A DNA stretch of 64,000 bases, from the NCBI GenBank assembly GCA_004802725.1, contig SGPM01000141.1, positions 1 to 64,000 of the forward strand, read 5' to 3'. The translations under genes were made by a program, and so were the position numbers. The notes below the pieces were generated by a model. It made no database searches and was not told the origin of the DNA. It worked only from the letters and a program-made list of their open reading frames with translations. Source of the DNA: Antrodiella citrinella. Lineage: Eukaryota > Basidiomycota > Agaricomycetes > Polyporales > Steccherinaceae. This document shows, piece after piece, positions 23,770-35,740 of this stretch (position 1 is the first letter of the stretch; every line of letters begins with the position of its first letter).

Positions 23770-24671
23770 ATGCTCTTCAAATTCACCTCTGCCGACCTTG
23801 AGAATACGTCAATCATCGACTGCTCCACGGGAGAAGTCGCCTACCACGTCTCGACTCCCGGTCCTTGTATTCGAGAGCGTTCGCGATCTACCACTTCCAT
23901 CCGCTCTTTTGCGACATATAACTCGTCCTCGCGGGAGAAATTTGATATATCAGAGCCCAAGGTCACCTCTCTTATCGACAGCGACGGTCTTGCTGCAGCG
24001 GAAATTTTCTGGGAAAATAAGCTGGCGTCAGTGATAAGAATTGGGGAGGAGACCCTTGCGGGAACTCGCGATCTCTTCGACTCGTCCTGTGTCAGGGTAA
24101 TGTGAGTTATTTGCATCATTTGCTTCACCGTACAGCCGTTGATTTTTCTCTACCTCAGGGATGACGAAACTCATATCCCTACGCGCATGGAGTATGTGTG
24201 GCGGACCACGCAGGAGGAGTTGCAGGTGAGCACTGGTCCGAGCTCAACATGTGGATCACGGAAACTGATGCATGTCATCCTTACAGTTACTTGACGACGA
24301 TAGCGAAGTCATTGGCACCTATTACCCTGACTGTGGTGCGGATGATCTATCGCCTGCCTACATCCCTGGCTCTGGCAATGATTACTTCGACCTCGATATG
24401 GACCGGATATCTGAGGACGAGGTCCCTGAGCTTTTTAGTACGTCTTCGTATCGTGATCTCACTAAAATGTTGACTGATCGTTCTCGTTCGAACAGTAAGT
24501 TATCTGTTGATGCATACGCTGCGGGAGCGGATGTATTCCCTCAACAAAATTATTTACGACAGCCAACGTCTAAAGCCTGAGGTTCCCAAAAGCCCTCTTC
24601 ATCGACTGCGTCGCCATGCAGGGCGTAGCATCGCAAACCTACGAGACAGCCTCCGACGCACCGTCTCATGA
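23770..24671 (+). CDS. DUF6593-type protein of basidiomycetes
   Basis: Exons 23770-24101, 24159-24225, 24287-24437 and 24496-24671 give 241 residues. The pattern of this mushroom-specific, LURP-one-like beta-barrel family can be followed: LFKFTSADLENTSIIDC, GEVAYHVSTPG, STTSIRSF, AAAEIFWENKLASVIRIGEE, YVWRTTQEELQLLDDDSEVIGTYYP. The C-terminus, about 60 residues after LFISYLLMHTLRERMY, is basic and Arg-rich. No function is established for the family. No signal peptide or membrane span is seen. All splice phases agree, and a TATA box sits upstream, so it is likely expressed. The family call rests on the pattern only. Confidence 0.75.
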
Positions 24672-25395
24672 TATAAAGACTCAGTTTCCCGCATCCCATC
24701 GATTTCATCATCCCACATACGCATACCAACATCACCTCATCCTCACACACTCCTTTCCTGTCTATCCCCGCCTCATCTCATCGACATCTTTAGCTACTTT
24801 ATCTCACTACTATTCAGGCGTTGACAGTATCCCGCCCAATACCCGATTCACACTCATGACTACTACCCCCTCCATCCACTGTATCAACTACTTCGCTTTC
24901 ATCTGTGTTCTTTGTAGATACGCTTTACGCTTTTTGGTCGCCCTTGTCGCATTACCGTCTCACAACACCTGTATTCATATCATGCATCACTTCTTGCACA
25001 TACAAACATGACAAATATCAATCTCAAATAAGTACAGTAACAAGAGTCGGTATGCTTCGTCATCGTATTGATATCACGCGTCACTATAATCTCTGCGTCC
25101 GGTTCTGTGGCGATTTTCTTTACCTTCTTGGTTCACCACTTTGTGGGATAACGTTAAAGAAGCTCGAGAAGCTCTGCAAAGTTGAGAGCAGTGGGTCCAT
25201 GACAGCTTACATAACCGAGACGATCAGATCGTCTTTGGTTTTTAGTACCATCCTCGTGTATCACAGAACTCATATCGCGTGCCGGAGGCAGGCGACCATG
25301 AAACAAAGAGTCAGACTACGAACACGACTTACGGTGAACCCCCATCTCAAAACCTATTCCATAGCTGAAGGTGTACGTGCAAAAATCAAGAGGCC
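24672..25395. other. intergenic, no gene seen
   Basis: Short open frames without motifs; downstream of the DUF6593 gene and upstream of the methyltransferase gene. Confidence 0.35.
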
Positions 25396-26672
25396 ATGTT
25401 TATCTCGGACGCAGATGAGCCAGTGACGAAGAAAGGAGGTGTTTACATCTTGGATGGCGGACTGGTGAGTGACCTCGCGTTTGCCACGTGTTGTAATGTC
25501 AACGGTGACGGTTTTGACAGGGGACAACTCTGGAAGATGTTTTTAAAAAGGACATCTCACATCCACTGTGGTCTGCGAAGCCTGTAGACACAGAGCCAGA
25601 TGTGATCATCGAAGCACACCTCGCTTTCCTGAAGGCGGGAGCGGATATCATCCTCACGTCGACGTACGTCCATCATCCAGCGTCATACGACCTTCTTCAA
25701 CGGACCGTTTGGAGCTTCTAATCATATGAATGTTGTAGGTACCAATGCGCGTACGGCACATTTGACCAGGCAGGCTACTCTCGCGAAGATGCGGTTCGTA
25801 TCATGCGCAAAGCCATTCAGCTCGCTGCCGAAGCGCGCACCCGATTTCTCGCAGAGGCAAACCAATCAGCACGGAATATCAGGATTGTACTGTCGTTGGG
25901 CCCGTTCGGTGCTACATTGACCCCGACACAAGAATTCGACGGCTTCTATCCGACACCATACGGACCACACGCTTACGACGCCGCAACTTCCAAGGAGGAG
26001 CAGGCTAATGCATTCATCAGCAAGGACGATGAATTACGCGCTATCGAGGCTTTGACTGAATTCCACGCGGAAAGGCTACGCGTTTTTACCGACGACGAGG
26101 AGACGTGGGACCTGATAGACGGTGTGGCCTTCGAAACCATACCGCTCACAAGGGAGATACAGGCTGTTCGCAGGGCATTGGGATCACTGAAGCGAGAGTC
26201 CAAGTCAAATATCGATAAGCCATGGTGGATCAGCACACTGTATCCGGACGGCTTGTTCCCCGAAAAACGCCTCGCTGGAGGACATGTCGAAGTTCCGGAC
26301 GTGCTCAACGCCATGCTTGAAGGAGCTGAGCTACATCCGGACGGCGTAGGAATCAACTGTACGAGTATGGCTCACCTCGGACCTGTCCTGGAAGCCACGA
26401 CAGAGTATGTCAAGAACCGGGCCGATCTGGCCGGGAAGTTGAGCTTGGTGCTATGTCCCAACGGATCAGATGTTTGGAATCCGGAGACCGCGACTTGGGA
26501 GGGTGTGGCGGAGGGGGAGGCGAAGGCGAACCTTTGGGCGAGTAAGCTGGACGAGGAGGTGCAAGCGGTACGGATCGGGACCGTCTGGCCAGAGATCATA
26601 GCAGGAGGATGCTGCAGAACGGGTCCGACCGAGATCGCAGCTCTGGCGGAGAAAGTTGCCCATGCAACATGA
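25396..26672 (+). CDS. homocysteine S-methyltransferase
   Basis: Exons 25396-25464, 25521-25663 and 25739-26672 make 381 residues. The Pfam S-methyl-transferase fold is recognisable: YILDGGLGTTLED at the N-terminus, HPLWSAKP, AHLAFLKAGADIILTSTYQC, SLGPFGATLTPTQEF, GVAFETIPLTREI, GVGINCTSMAHL with one zinc-ligand Cys, and GGCCRTGPTEI with the vicinal Cys pair. All three zinc Cys are present. Enzymes of this type (yeast Mht1/Sam4) move a methyl group from S-methylmethionine or S-adenosylmethionine to homocysteine to form methionine. The start is the first ATG in frame with the conserved region. A methionine-permease-like pair lies 10-15 kb downstream, but nothing shows that they are linked. Confidence 0.92.
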
Positions 26673-27667
26673 AGGTACGTGCGTTCAATGCCCAGTACAG
26701 CATCGGTGCTCAACTCATCTAATCAGGATCTCGCCCAGTTCAATGGTGTCATAACTGCAATCAACGAAAAGCTACATCATACGTGAGTCCGGCCATTTCT
26801 AACGTACCTTTATGCAAGTTTAATATCGCTGATACCGCTCTACTGCAGAATGACTCGCTCACTGGTACCGAGCGCTCTTGTCCGCTCAGCCGTGCGTACT
26901 CATAAACATCCGAGCCAACTGGCCAATTGGAGGAGAATGACTGCCTATCCTGGTCCTAGGAAAACGGATTTGTAAATCATGCATATAATTCATATGATGA
27001 TGGCCGGCGGCGCGTTTTGCAGCGTGATGAGTGGCATCGTGCGCGGGTAGAAAATCACAACGGCTATATTGTCGATGAATTGCCGTCTACATATACCATA
27101 CATTGGTGAAGGAAGATCTGCGAATGGAAGAGGAATGTAAGCGTTGCCACAGGCCTACTAAATAATAGGAATGAAGCCGATACCAACGCGGGCGTAATGA
27201 GAGGCGCCCGATCATCACTTTTCGGCGAATGGACATAGCGTCAAAGCAGGCGGTAGTCTCCGTCGATGTTTTGACTAGCACACAGCATCGGTGTTTTTGA
27301 TGGTCGACCCACAACTTGGGAGTTTGGACCTTTCTAGTAGATGTGACTGGCAGATGCAGTGCATGTCTGTTCCTCTGCAGGCCTGTCGACGGTTTCATAT
27401 CCGCGAGACCCTCGCAGTCTTACTTGTTCTCTGCCCTGAGCTTCACAGCAATGTTCTACAACAGGGAAAGATCGGTCATCCATATCCAGAGCTACGCTCA
27501 CGAACCCTTCCGACTCAAACGGGTAAGCCACCGCGGAGGTGTACGCCGCCAAATGAACTCTCACAGTCTACAACAGCCCATCGCCAGATGTCATTGCAGC
27601 GGATCTCTCATGCGGCGCCATGTCACACTTGCATGCGCAGGTCCCCTCTGCCGGATCCCGAAAGATG
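26673..27667. other. 1 kb intergenic, no gene seen
   Basis: Frames on both strands lack motifs and consistent splice sites. It contains the 3' UTR of the methyltransferase and the aminotransferase promoter. Confidence 0.35.
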
Positions 27668-27674
27668 TATATAA
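27668..27674 (+). promoter_or_regulatory. TATA box of the aminotransferase gene
   Basis: TATATAA, 90 nt before the start codon, followed by a C/T-rich leader. Confidence 0.55.
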
Positions 27675-27763
27675 TGCCCTGCGGGATCCAAGCACTTCGT
27701 ATCAACATCTCCCATCCTTTCTGACTGTTTTCCTCCTCCCACCCCTATTTCCATCTCCTCAAG

Positions 27764-29575
27764 ATGTCTGGGCTCACAGGAACCATAGACACATCATCAC
27801 AGGTTGATCTCTCACATCACTTGTCCACCGAAACACGCCTTAGGCAGGCGAATCCTATGAAAGCCATATGGCGGTTAGCCAGGCGAAAGGCAGACATGAT
27901 CAGCTTAGCAAACGGTATGACGATACCCATTTATCATGTGGCGTGCGCTGATTCTTTCAATCTGGTCTACAGGAGATCCTCATTACTCTCTGTACCCGAT
28001 TCGCAAAGTGGAATTTGAGGTCGCTTCTATTGGGGACGATGTCGACGACCCCGTGGCTTCATGGAGAACCGCCGGTCCTAGCGCGCCCTCGCAGACGTTT
28101 TCTACCACAACTGAAAGCTCTCCTGGAAAACTGCCACTGAAGACCGCTTTGCAATACAGTGCTGGAGCCGGTCTACCTGACGCTCAGCGCGCTGTGACTG
28201 AATTGACCAACCATTACCATTCACCTCCGGACCACATCGCTACACTCACTCTTGGTAACGGGGACGGTGTTGCGAAAATCTTCCGTCTGTTGGGCGATCC
28301 AGGCGACCACTTCCTCGCAGACGAGTTCTCCTTCAGCTCGTTGACCAATGCTCCTCTTTCACATGGGATCAATTGGGTTCCTGTGAGAATCGATGGAGGA
28401 GGTCTCATTCCGGAAGAATTGGAAAGAATCCTGTCGAATTGGGACTCGGAATCACAAGGGAAGAGACCTCATGTCCTCTACACAGTACCGTGAGTTATTT
28501 TTCATCTCAGTTTTTCTTTTACTTGGCGACTGAACGATCTTCTTACTTGAAGATGCGGGCAGAACCCTACCGGATCTACGCTAAGCTTGGAGCGACGTCA
28601 GAGAATATACGACATTGCACAACGGTTTGATATAATCATCGTCGAGGATGGTGAGTAATTATAGCACACGCAATGTCAAACTGCTCACTCAAATCGTTTT
28701 GCAGATCCGTATTACTACCTACAATACGATCCCTTAGACTTCGATGATTCCATGGCCGACGCGCCCTTTAACTTTATTCCATCGTTCCTATCTATGGATA
28801 TTGATGGACGTGTAATGCGAGTCGACAGGTAAATCATCTCCGTCGATGTATGGAAACGCTTTTGCAAATCAACTGACACTGTTGAAGTTTCTCCAAGATC
28901 ATGGCACCAGGAATGCGCCTCGGCTGGATCACCTCCAATCCTCTCTTCCATGAAAGCCTCGTCCACATGACCGACTCATCTACGCACCACCCTCATGCCT
29001 TTGGACAAATATTCATCACAGAGATGCTCAGCCAAGCCGGGTGGCAGATATCTGGATTCGACAGATGGGTCCGCAGTCTGCGTCTCGAGTACCAGCGTCG
29101 TCGTGACGTGTTCATGCGCGCGTTCTTGCGTGACGTCGCGAGTACCGGTCTCGCGAGCGCGGACTTCCCCGAAGCAGGCATGTTCGTTTGGATCAAGGTC
29201 GACATTGAGAGGCATCCGCGGTACCGAACAGGTGTTCAGACCGAGGGCTCGTTGGCAAAGACGAACGTTGCCCAGTTGATGGAGGAGCTGTTCGAGCGAT
29301 GCTTGGATGGTGGACTTGTCGTGATGCCTGCGAGTATATTTGTTACGCCGGCGAGTCTCAAAGTCTCATGCGCTGAGCACCCCGTCGAGGATGTAAGTTG
29401 TCGCATGATGTTATCATCCTGTTACTTGATTGTTGATCTTCTCGATCACTTGCAGAGGCTGAACTTCTTGCGTACCACATTTGCGGGTCCCGAAGAGACC
29501 ATGGAACCTGCACTGAAGATCCTCGCCACCGTTTTGAAAGAGTTTTTCTCGAGCTCCGAGTCGGCCAAAGCATAG
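27764..29575 (+). CDS. class I/II PLP aminotransferase (aromatic/2-aminoadipate type, Aro8-like)
   Basis: Exons 27764-27914, 27973-28489, 28553-28650, 28705-28828, 28888-29392 and 29456-29575 give 504 residues. Family landmarks: MKAIWRLARRKADMISLANGDPHYSLYP, LQYSAGAGLPDAQRAV, TLGNGDGVAKIFRLL, VPCGQNPTGSTLS (the NPTG substrate-binding loop), IIVEDDPYYYLQY (the PLP-ring Asp and Tyr) and SFSKIMAPGMRLGW with the Schiff-base lysine. It transfers amino groups between aromatic amino acids or 2-aminoadipate and 2-oxoacids in the cytosol. All cofactor residues are present. The start follows a TATA box and C/T-rich leader and is followed by a polar N-terminal tail. Confidence 0.92.
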
Positions 29576-32100
29576 AGCGACCCATTGTTTTGCATTCATC
29601 GTGATTCATTCACCCATCATTCATATCTCATCTTCCGCGTTCTTACCATAGACACAAGCATTTTTATCTATCCCTAAATAGCTGTATACATGTCCTCATA
29701 ATCTGCTCCATGTATTCATCGCACCGGAAAAATCATCTTTATTACCATCACTTCGTCCACCGTCCAACTCGAATGCATCTAGTCTCAACGGTGAATTAGG
29801 GTCCACAGCGGACATACGAGAAGTACAGATGAGGATCTGCAGGGCTGCAATAAGTGGGTCAGTTTCGCGGAGTTAGGATGCATGAAGATATGGCGTACTG
29901 TTTGCACAAGTATTCTAGGCTCAGATCAAGCCCCTCACACGGAACGTGAAAGGGGCTTGTCGCAAAGTAGGGCTTTTGACATGTTTTGATAGAAAAATTA
30001 CTTATGAGTCATAGTCCGACATCTTCGCATGTCGTTGTAGCTTAGTGCGCCGGTGTGTAGGAGACCGAGAGTGCCGAATTAAGACGAGATTGAGGAGGGT
30101 TAGTATGGTAGCACACGAGGTGGGCGGAGGCGAAGCCTCCCGGCCTGAAGGTGTGTCTTTGGTCCGACTGGCAGATCCGAGGTGAGCAGCGATGGGCGGG
30201 CGGGCCTCGTAGCGAATCTGGCTTACAGTCAAACACGACGATCAGGCGTAGCTGCGACACTTTCCGCCGGCAAGTTTAAAGTCCGTGGACATTTGGTTTG
30301 CCGGTTGAAAGTGAAGAGGGTGCGGTGGGTGGGGAAAACAATGCTCGCGAGCGTGGGTACTCGCTATGTGCAGCATTGCATCTGGAGACCATTGCCGACG
30401 TTGGGAGGTCGTGGTTCTGAAGGAGGAGGCAGGCGCTTACACGCTACCTGCTCATGCGAAGACTATAATCTAACTCTTCGATCGTACCTCAGTACGAGTT
30501 AGATAGACAACTGCTCCGACGGCAATTGATCCGTTTGTACACAAGACTACGTATACAATGTCCACTGTCCGTCACCATGGGCAGTCCGCCCGGTCGTTAT
30601 GCAGATGAGCGGCATAATCACTGGTCTACGGACGATATGGAGTAAGCTACTACTAAGCTCTGACCACGACGACGATAGCTCCTGAACATCGCATGGCCAT
30701 GGAGTCGGTGCCCGAAGTGAATTACAGAGAGTGTACTTTTACATTGTCCTAGGGCAGCACATTACAGATTGGCACGATCGCTATGGCAATAAATGAAACC
30801 AGGACAAAAACACGCTGCATTGTGAAGGAGTGGCTCTGACGATTGAGAACCTGAGTCCGATCCAGGGAGAGATTGAAGATCCGGAAGACTTTGTTGAGTT
30901 CGTTTTGACTTCCCTTCCTCATTTCACGGAGCGGACGATCCGGAATCAAATGTCCGCCTCCCGACGCTCAGTCCAAGTCTCCAAGCGCTCTCTTCCAGTT
31001 TTCCTTTTCGGTCAACAAACGACAGAGAGTTCAAGATTTGTTCAAAGTAGTTCCGTTAAGCTTCGAGGATCTATCGTTCCGAACTTCTTCGTTTACAGGC
31101 TTAGAGCAGTCACGATCATGCGCGCTGAAAGCTGATACTGTGATCCGTGAACAGATGTCATTCGCAAGTACGGATGGCACACGTCGGGAAACACGATGGT
31201 AACTGGATAAGTCTATACATGGCACAAAGCAGAAGTTCATCTCCGGGTGGGCCGTGTGCTATGTACATCTGAATCATGTGGCTTGCGAGGGGACGAGTAC
31301 AGGCGGACGCGAAGACCAGCAGAGAGGACGGAATGCCCGCCTCGGAGACGCATTAGGCAAGAGACGTCGGGGCGCAATATCCGTGAAAGGACAGCGATCT
31401 TCACGCCCACAGAGCGCACTCTCCAAGATTCGAGGAGAGAGTTGCCTTTCTGCGTAGCAGCGGAGCGGCACGCTGGTACAGAAGCCTCGGAAGGGAACAG
31501 AGTGTGCGGGGACAGAGGGGATGGGTTTCGACCTACCATAACGAGAACCGGTATGTCATCTGAACCGCTGCCGATCCAGATGTATTCCCAGATGGACAGA
31601 TACGCTCTGAGTTGAGTCATCCAAACGTCCTGGACACAAGTGGTAATGAGGCCATGTTCCCGATTTTACGCAAGTGGACGACACGAGGCGGGGGGAACTT
31701 TGCCAGCGACGCAACGTGCAGCGGCCCCTCCGGAATTTGTGCAGAAAAATGGGGAAGGAGTGACTGGGCGTGGGTGGGTAGAACGCGGAGAGGAAGGGGG
31801 GCCAGACGCGTGTAACGTTCGAGATAACAGCGGGTAAGGGCAGGGAAACAAAAGAATCAATACAGGGTGGTGGAAAACCGTTGATTCGGATATGAGATGG
31901 ACGAGACAATAAAACATGTTTTGACGTGTTTGGTCTAACAATGGAGGTTTTGAGCCCACTGATCTTACCGTGAACCTGATTTGGGATTAGGTCCCTCAAG
32001 CTCTCGGATATTCGAAGTGAGAAATCGTCGATATCCTTCGACGAGATCTGGGTTAATGAACGCTCGACTGCCTTCGGCGGAGGGCCCGTGCATGCCATGC
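29576..32100. other. 2.5 kb intergenic region
   Basis: No conserved gene recognised. It includes a hairpin (29928-29958), a 22-codon plus-strand frame near 30577, and a 23-codon hydrophobic minus-strand frame ending near 30749 that resembles an isolated signal peptide. None has enough support to be called a gene. The promoter of the HMG-box gene is at its right end. Confidence 0.3.
29928..29958. other. GC-rich hairpin
   Basis: AAGCCCCT pairs with AGGGGCTT (eight base pairs). Inside it, CAC pairs with GTG around a seven-base loop, with one unpaired base or two. Confidence 0.6.
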
Positions 32101-32107
32101 TATAAAG
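32101..32107 (+). promoter_or_regulatory. TATA box of the HMG-box gene
   Basis: TATAAAG, 185 nt before the start codon, followed by a C/T-rich leader. Confidence 0.5.
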
Positions 32108-32285
32108 ATCCCCAGCCGTATTGTCTTGGTTATTTGTCCGTCTCTCGTGCCAATTGTTCTCCTCCTCGGGGCTGCTGAGCTACCCAAACGCTCCTCCGAC
32201 CACCTGGAGCCCTTTCTCTGTATCCTAGCCTCGAGGAACTTATCTGCGTCACCTTTTTTCATCTTCCTTCCAAACGAGAACAAAC

Positions 32286-33971
32286 ATGCCCCCTCACCGC
32301 ACTCGCGACCATTCACGAGGTGAGTAGCCACACCTCTTAAGCTTTCATGGGAGTGAGAAGAACTCACCGACGTTCACAGGCCTCGAAGTTACGACGGATG
32401 TCCCCTTCACCCCGACCGTGGACATCGTTTCGCCTACGCCACGCGCGTTCACCTTCCCCATCCGCCAAGACTTCCACAATGCCTCTCCGTCCTGCTCACC
32501 CTTCGAACCTGAGCAAAAGCCGGTCGCCACTCCACCGCCAGTGCGGGCGTTCTCGCCCTCTTCATCCATAGGTTCTGAAGCCTCATCTTTGAATTCTTCT
32601 CCTTCGGTCCTCTCCTCGCAGGCCTCGCATAAGCGGCGTAGATCCGTCGCTGGCGATAACGAGAGACGACCGAAGAAGGGTGACGAAGACTACATCAAGC
32701 GACCCGAGAACGCTTTCATCCTGTTCCGACGCAAGTGCTGCGAGGACCGGCAGATCGCCATGGACGAGATGTCTTCAACGACGGACGACGGTAGCGTCAA
32801 CGTGCCAGTCAAGAAGCAGCGTCAGGCCGACCTATCCAAGACGATCAGTCAGCAGTGGAAGACGTTGTCGGGAGATGAGAGGGCGTACTGGGAGGAGCTG
32901 GCGAAGGAGAAGAAGAAGGAGCACGGGCAGTTGTACCCCAACTATGTCTACCGGCCGCAGAGGGTACCGAAGGGGAGGAAGAAGGGTAAGGGGAAGAGAG
33001 GGGATGACCAGGATACGGATAACGAGAGCGGTATTTCCTTCGTCCTTCCAGTACCGTCTCCACCTCGCAGCCTCAGTCCGACGCGTTATGATCACGGCAG
33101 TCACGGCCACAACCGCCGTGCAGCTTCCGCTCCTACGCCTCCACCGCAGTACCAGACCATCCAGCTGCCTAGCGTCATCATGCCCTCGTGTCCTCCGTCT
33201 CCATCTCTTCTCCCTAGAATCAGCCGGAGAACGCCTCTTCCTCAGTACCACATTCCATCGCCTCACGACTCCGATCCTTCAACGCACTTTGAGTATTTGC
33301 CGGACGATACCCTTCAGCCTGTACTCTTACGATCCAACTTCGACACGACCCTTTCTGTAAGTCATATCAGATTTGGTTTTGCTCATGTTGAAGCTTACGA
33401 TCCTCTTCAGGCGCACGATTCCTTCCAGATCTACCACCTGAATGATGAGCCTTCCATGAGTGACAGGAGCCACGGCGTACCTCTTCATTCGCTCAGCATC
33501 CCCCCTTCCCAATCCATGTACACTTCATCGAGTATGGTCTCGCCCTCGGACTCCCTTGCGTCCAGCATGATGTCCCCTGCGGATTCCATTGCATCTGCGT
33601 TGTCCCCCAACGGTCCTTACACGCCCGCAGATGTCCTCTCCCTATCTCATCTCTCCCTCGCCAACCAGTCGAGAGACGACCATGATGACCAAGACGTCAT
33701 GGATCCCGACTTGGAGCCGCACATGGGCTTTGGCGGATACGAGTGGGGATCGCAGAACCATTGGCACAACACCGACATCCTTCTGCAAGACGATTTCGAC
33801 GTCGACAACATTCCTCCGGTCGAGATCGGCGGCGTCCCTCTTGACGTCCCTTGCGACATGGATGGCCGTGCCTTCAGCTCTTTGAGCGAGGAGAACGACT
33901 ATAACGATACAACCCCTGGCGGTGATGACGATTACTCGAGGCTCTTTTCTTACGAACCCATGAGCTGGTAG
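32286..33971 (+). CDS. HMG-box transcription factor
   Basis: Exon one is 32286-32319; exon two starts at 32380 and runs to 33971, possibly cut by a 54-nt in-frame intron at 33357-33410. The product is about 510-528 residues. The HMG box (about residues 130-215) opens with DYIKRPENAFILFRRKC and closes with ISQQWKTLSGDERAYWEELAKEKKKEHGQLYP. A Lys/Arg tract (KGRKKGKGKRG) behind it should be a nuclear localisation signal. An insertion of about 20 residues lies between helices one and two. The remaining two thirds are Ser/Pro-rich with an acidic C-terminus, as in an activation domain. Single-box factors of this kind in basidiomycetes (Prf1/Ste11-like) often regulate mating or development, but I cannot place this one. 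Confidence 0.88.
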
Positions 33972-34879
33972 TGAATCGGTCAACGCACGCGGGCGTTCGT
34001 TGACGGTCCATCCTCATCGTTATTCTTGATTTTTACGAACACTGTTGTAACAAAAGTGAACACTTTCACAGGGAAACCTCATTGTACTCGCCTTTTCACG
34101 TTGGAGACTGCCTCTTTTGTATCCCTTTTGCCTCCTCCTCCTCTTCATCATCTCCAACACTGTAGTTTTATCCCACTCCACCTCCCCACCTATTTTCTTG
34201 CATACCTTCCTGCATTATCCTCGTCATATCCACAGCATATTGCGCTACCCCATCCCATGTCCGCACGCAACGCACTTCACATCGCTCTCGCTTGTCGCAG
34301 CAACCGTCTATTATTCACATTATTTTGTACTTACTTCCGCTCTTTGGTCCTAGAGTGTTTCCGTACCCCCAATGCATGGTTATCTGTGATCCCCGCTCAT
34401 CTCTGCGCAACGCAACGTGTGATGGCTGGTAGAGTGAATAGCACGCAGAGGTTTCCGAGAGATGGAAGTGGGAGAGAACAAGATGCATTGGCCGTCGTCG
34501 TCGTCGTGAAGAGCAGACGTTCGTTGCCACATTTCGGCATGTGTCATTTGGCGCCTATATCCAAACTGGGGCGACCATTGTTACAGCTGAAAGTCTTTGT
34601 TTCGTTCTGTCCATTGTTAGTCTTCTACACATCTTTACAACGCGACATTTGTTGTCTAACAAGCTTGGATACGCGTATGTGCTATTTATAGCGAGTCTGA
34701 TACCTCTTCAACTCATGTATTTGGTCGTAGATAATGAATGCCGAACAGGGAAGTTCATACGATGTATATGATCTCGAGTCCAAGGAAACACGCAACGCAC
34801 ATAGATAATATCAGAAATGTAAGTACCTCACGTCGCATCCGAGTGAAGTTGCTGCTAAGGATGCCAATCTGCAATGTAG
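33972..34879. other. intergenic / unresolved 5' exons of the MYND gene
   Basis: No independent gene seen. The 5' exons of the MYND gene should lie in the last few hundred bases, but no upstream exon supplies the first Cys of the finger in the right phase. Confidence 0.3.
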
Positions 34880-35639
34880 GTTGGAAACGCCGCTTCCCGG
34901 GTGTGAAGCTACTTATCTGCTCTGCGTGCAAGATTACTTCCTACTGCGTACCTTCTTCATCGCGTCGATCACTGTCATCCGAAGCTGAAACCTAGTTCTG
35001 AAGAGTAAGGAATGCCAGAAAGAAGACTGGCCATTCCACAAGAAAGCCTGCAAGAATAGTCAAGCATGTCAGACGATGGCCAAGGAGTCGGACCTGGCCG
35101 TCCAGCGACTGCGTCGTTTCACAGGACAAAATCTGGACAAGCCATTACCCTCATAGATCATAGAGAGGATGCCGATATTCGTGCGACATTTCAGACCACA
35201 GATATGCGCTGCAGACTATCACTGTCTTGGGATCAAGCACAAGGACCCAGAGGCATGGCTACACAACATCTTCCAGCTCCGCATTGAACGCATACCCAAT
35301 CCTCCTGCGAACGCCAAGCTATGGGCGTACTACAAGGTTACGGGAGCAAAGACAGTGTCTATCCAATCTTTGCGTATCAAATATAACAGGCGCAGAGAGG
35401 CGAAGGAGTTCCAAGAGACGTATAACCAAGGCGTGGCTAATCACCGGGAGAACGTGAAGGAAGGTTGCGTTGGCACCATCACCACCTTCGTTATGTGTGA
35501 CTCCGATGGAGAAATCGATCGGGAATGCATCTCATGGGCCGGACATGACATGGAAGGAGGGGGAGAAGCCGGGATGGATTGGTATGGAGATTTAGTGAAG
35601 GCTGTCCAAGAAGGCTCGGAGCGGCTGTCCGCGAGGTAG
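34880..35639 (+). pseudogene. MYND-type zinc finger gene, probably broken
   Basis: An acceptor before 34880 opens a frame reading WKRRFPGVKLLICSACKITSYC. After a roughly 50-nt intron, SKECQKEDWPFHKKACKN completes the CxxC...CxYCx3Cx6HxxxC MYND pattern, a protein-interaction finger. About 30 codons later a single in-frame TAG (35154-35156) interrupts an otherwise open frame. That frame then continues with residues such as DYHCLGIKHKDPEAW and ends at 35639. The upstream exon with the first Cys pair was not found. The downstream 150 residues resemble the C-terminal regions attached to MYND fingers in mushroom genomes. A nonsense mutation is the simplest reading; a missed intron or a separate gene starting at ATG 35169 is possible. 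Confidence 0.55.
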
Positions 35640-35740
35640 ATTGAAGATGCTTGCAACGTACAGTAATTGTATTTGTTCTCAGAATTTGCGACACAGGTAA
35701 TCGTACACATCCCAACGGTGACATTCCAGTATAANTAGGC

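Noticed and set aside
30030..30110. Possible tRNA gene (GTAGCTTAGTG resembles an A box)
   Set aside because: No B box (GGTTCGANNCC) or cloverleaf follows.
30749..30820. 23-codon hydrophobic frame on the minus strand as a secreted peptide or pheromone precursor
   Set aside because: It stops right after the hydrophobic part, has no CaaX end and no evident downstream exon.
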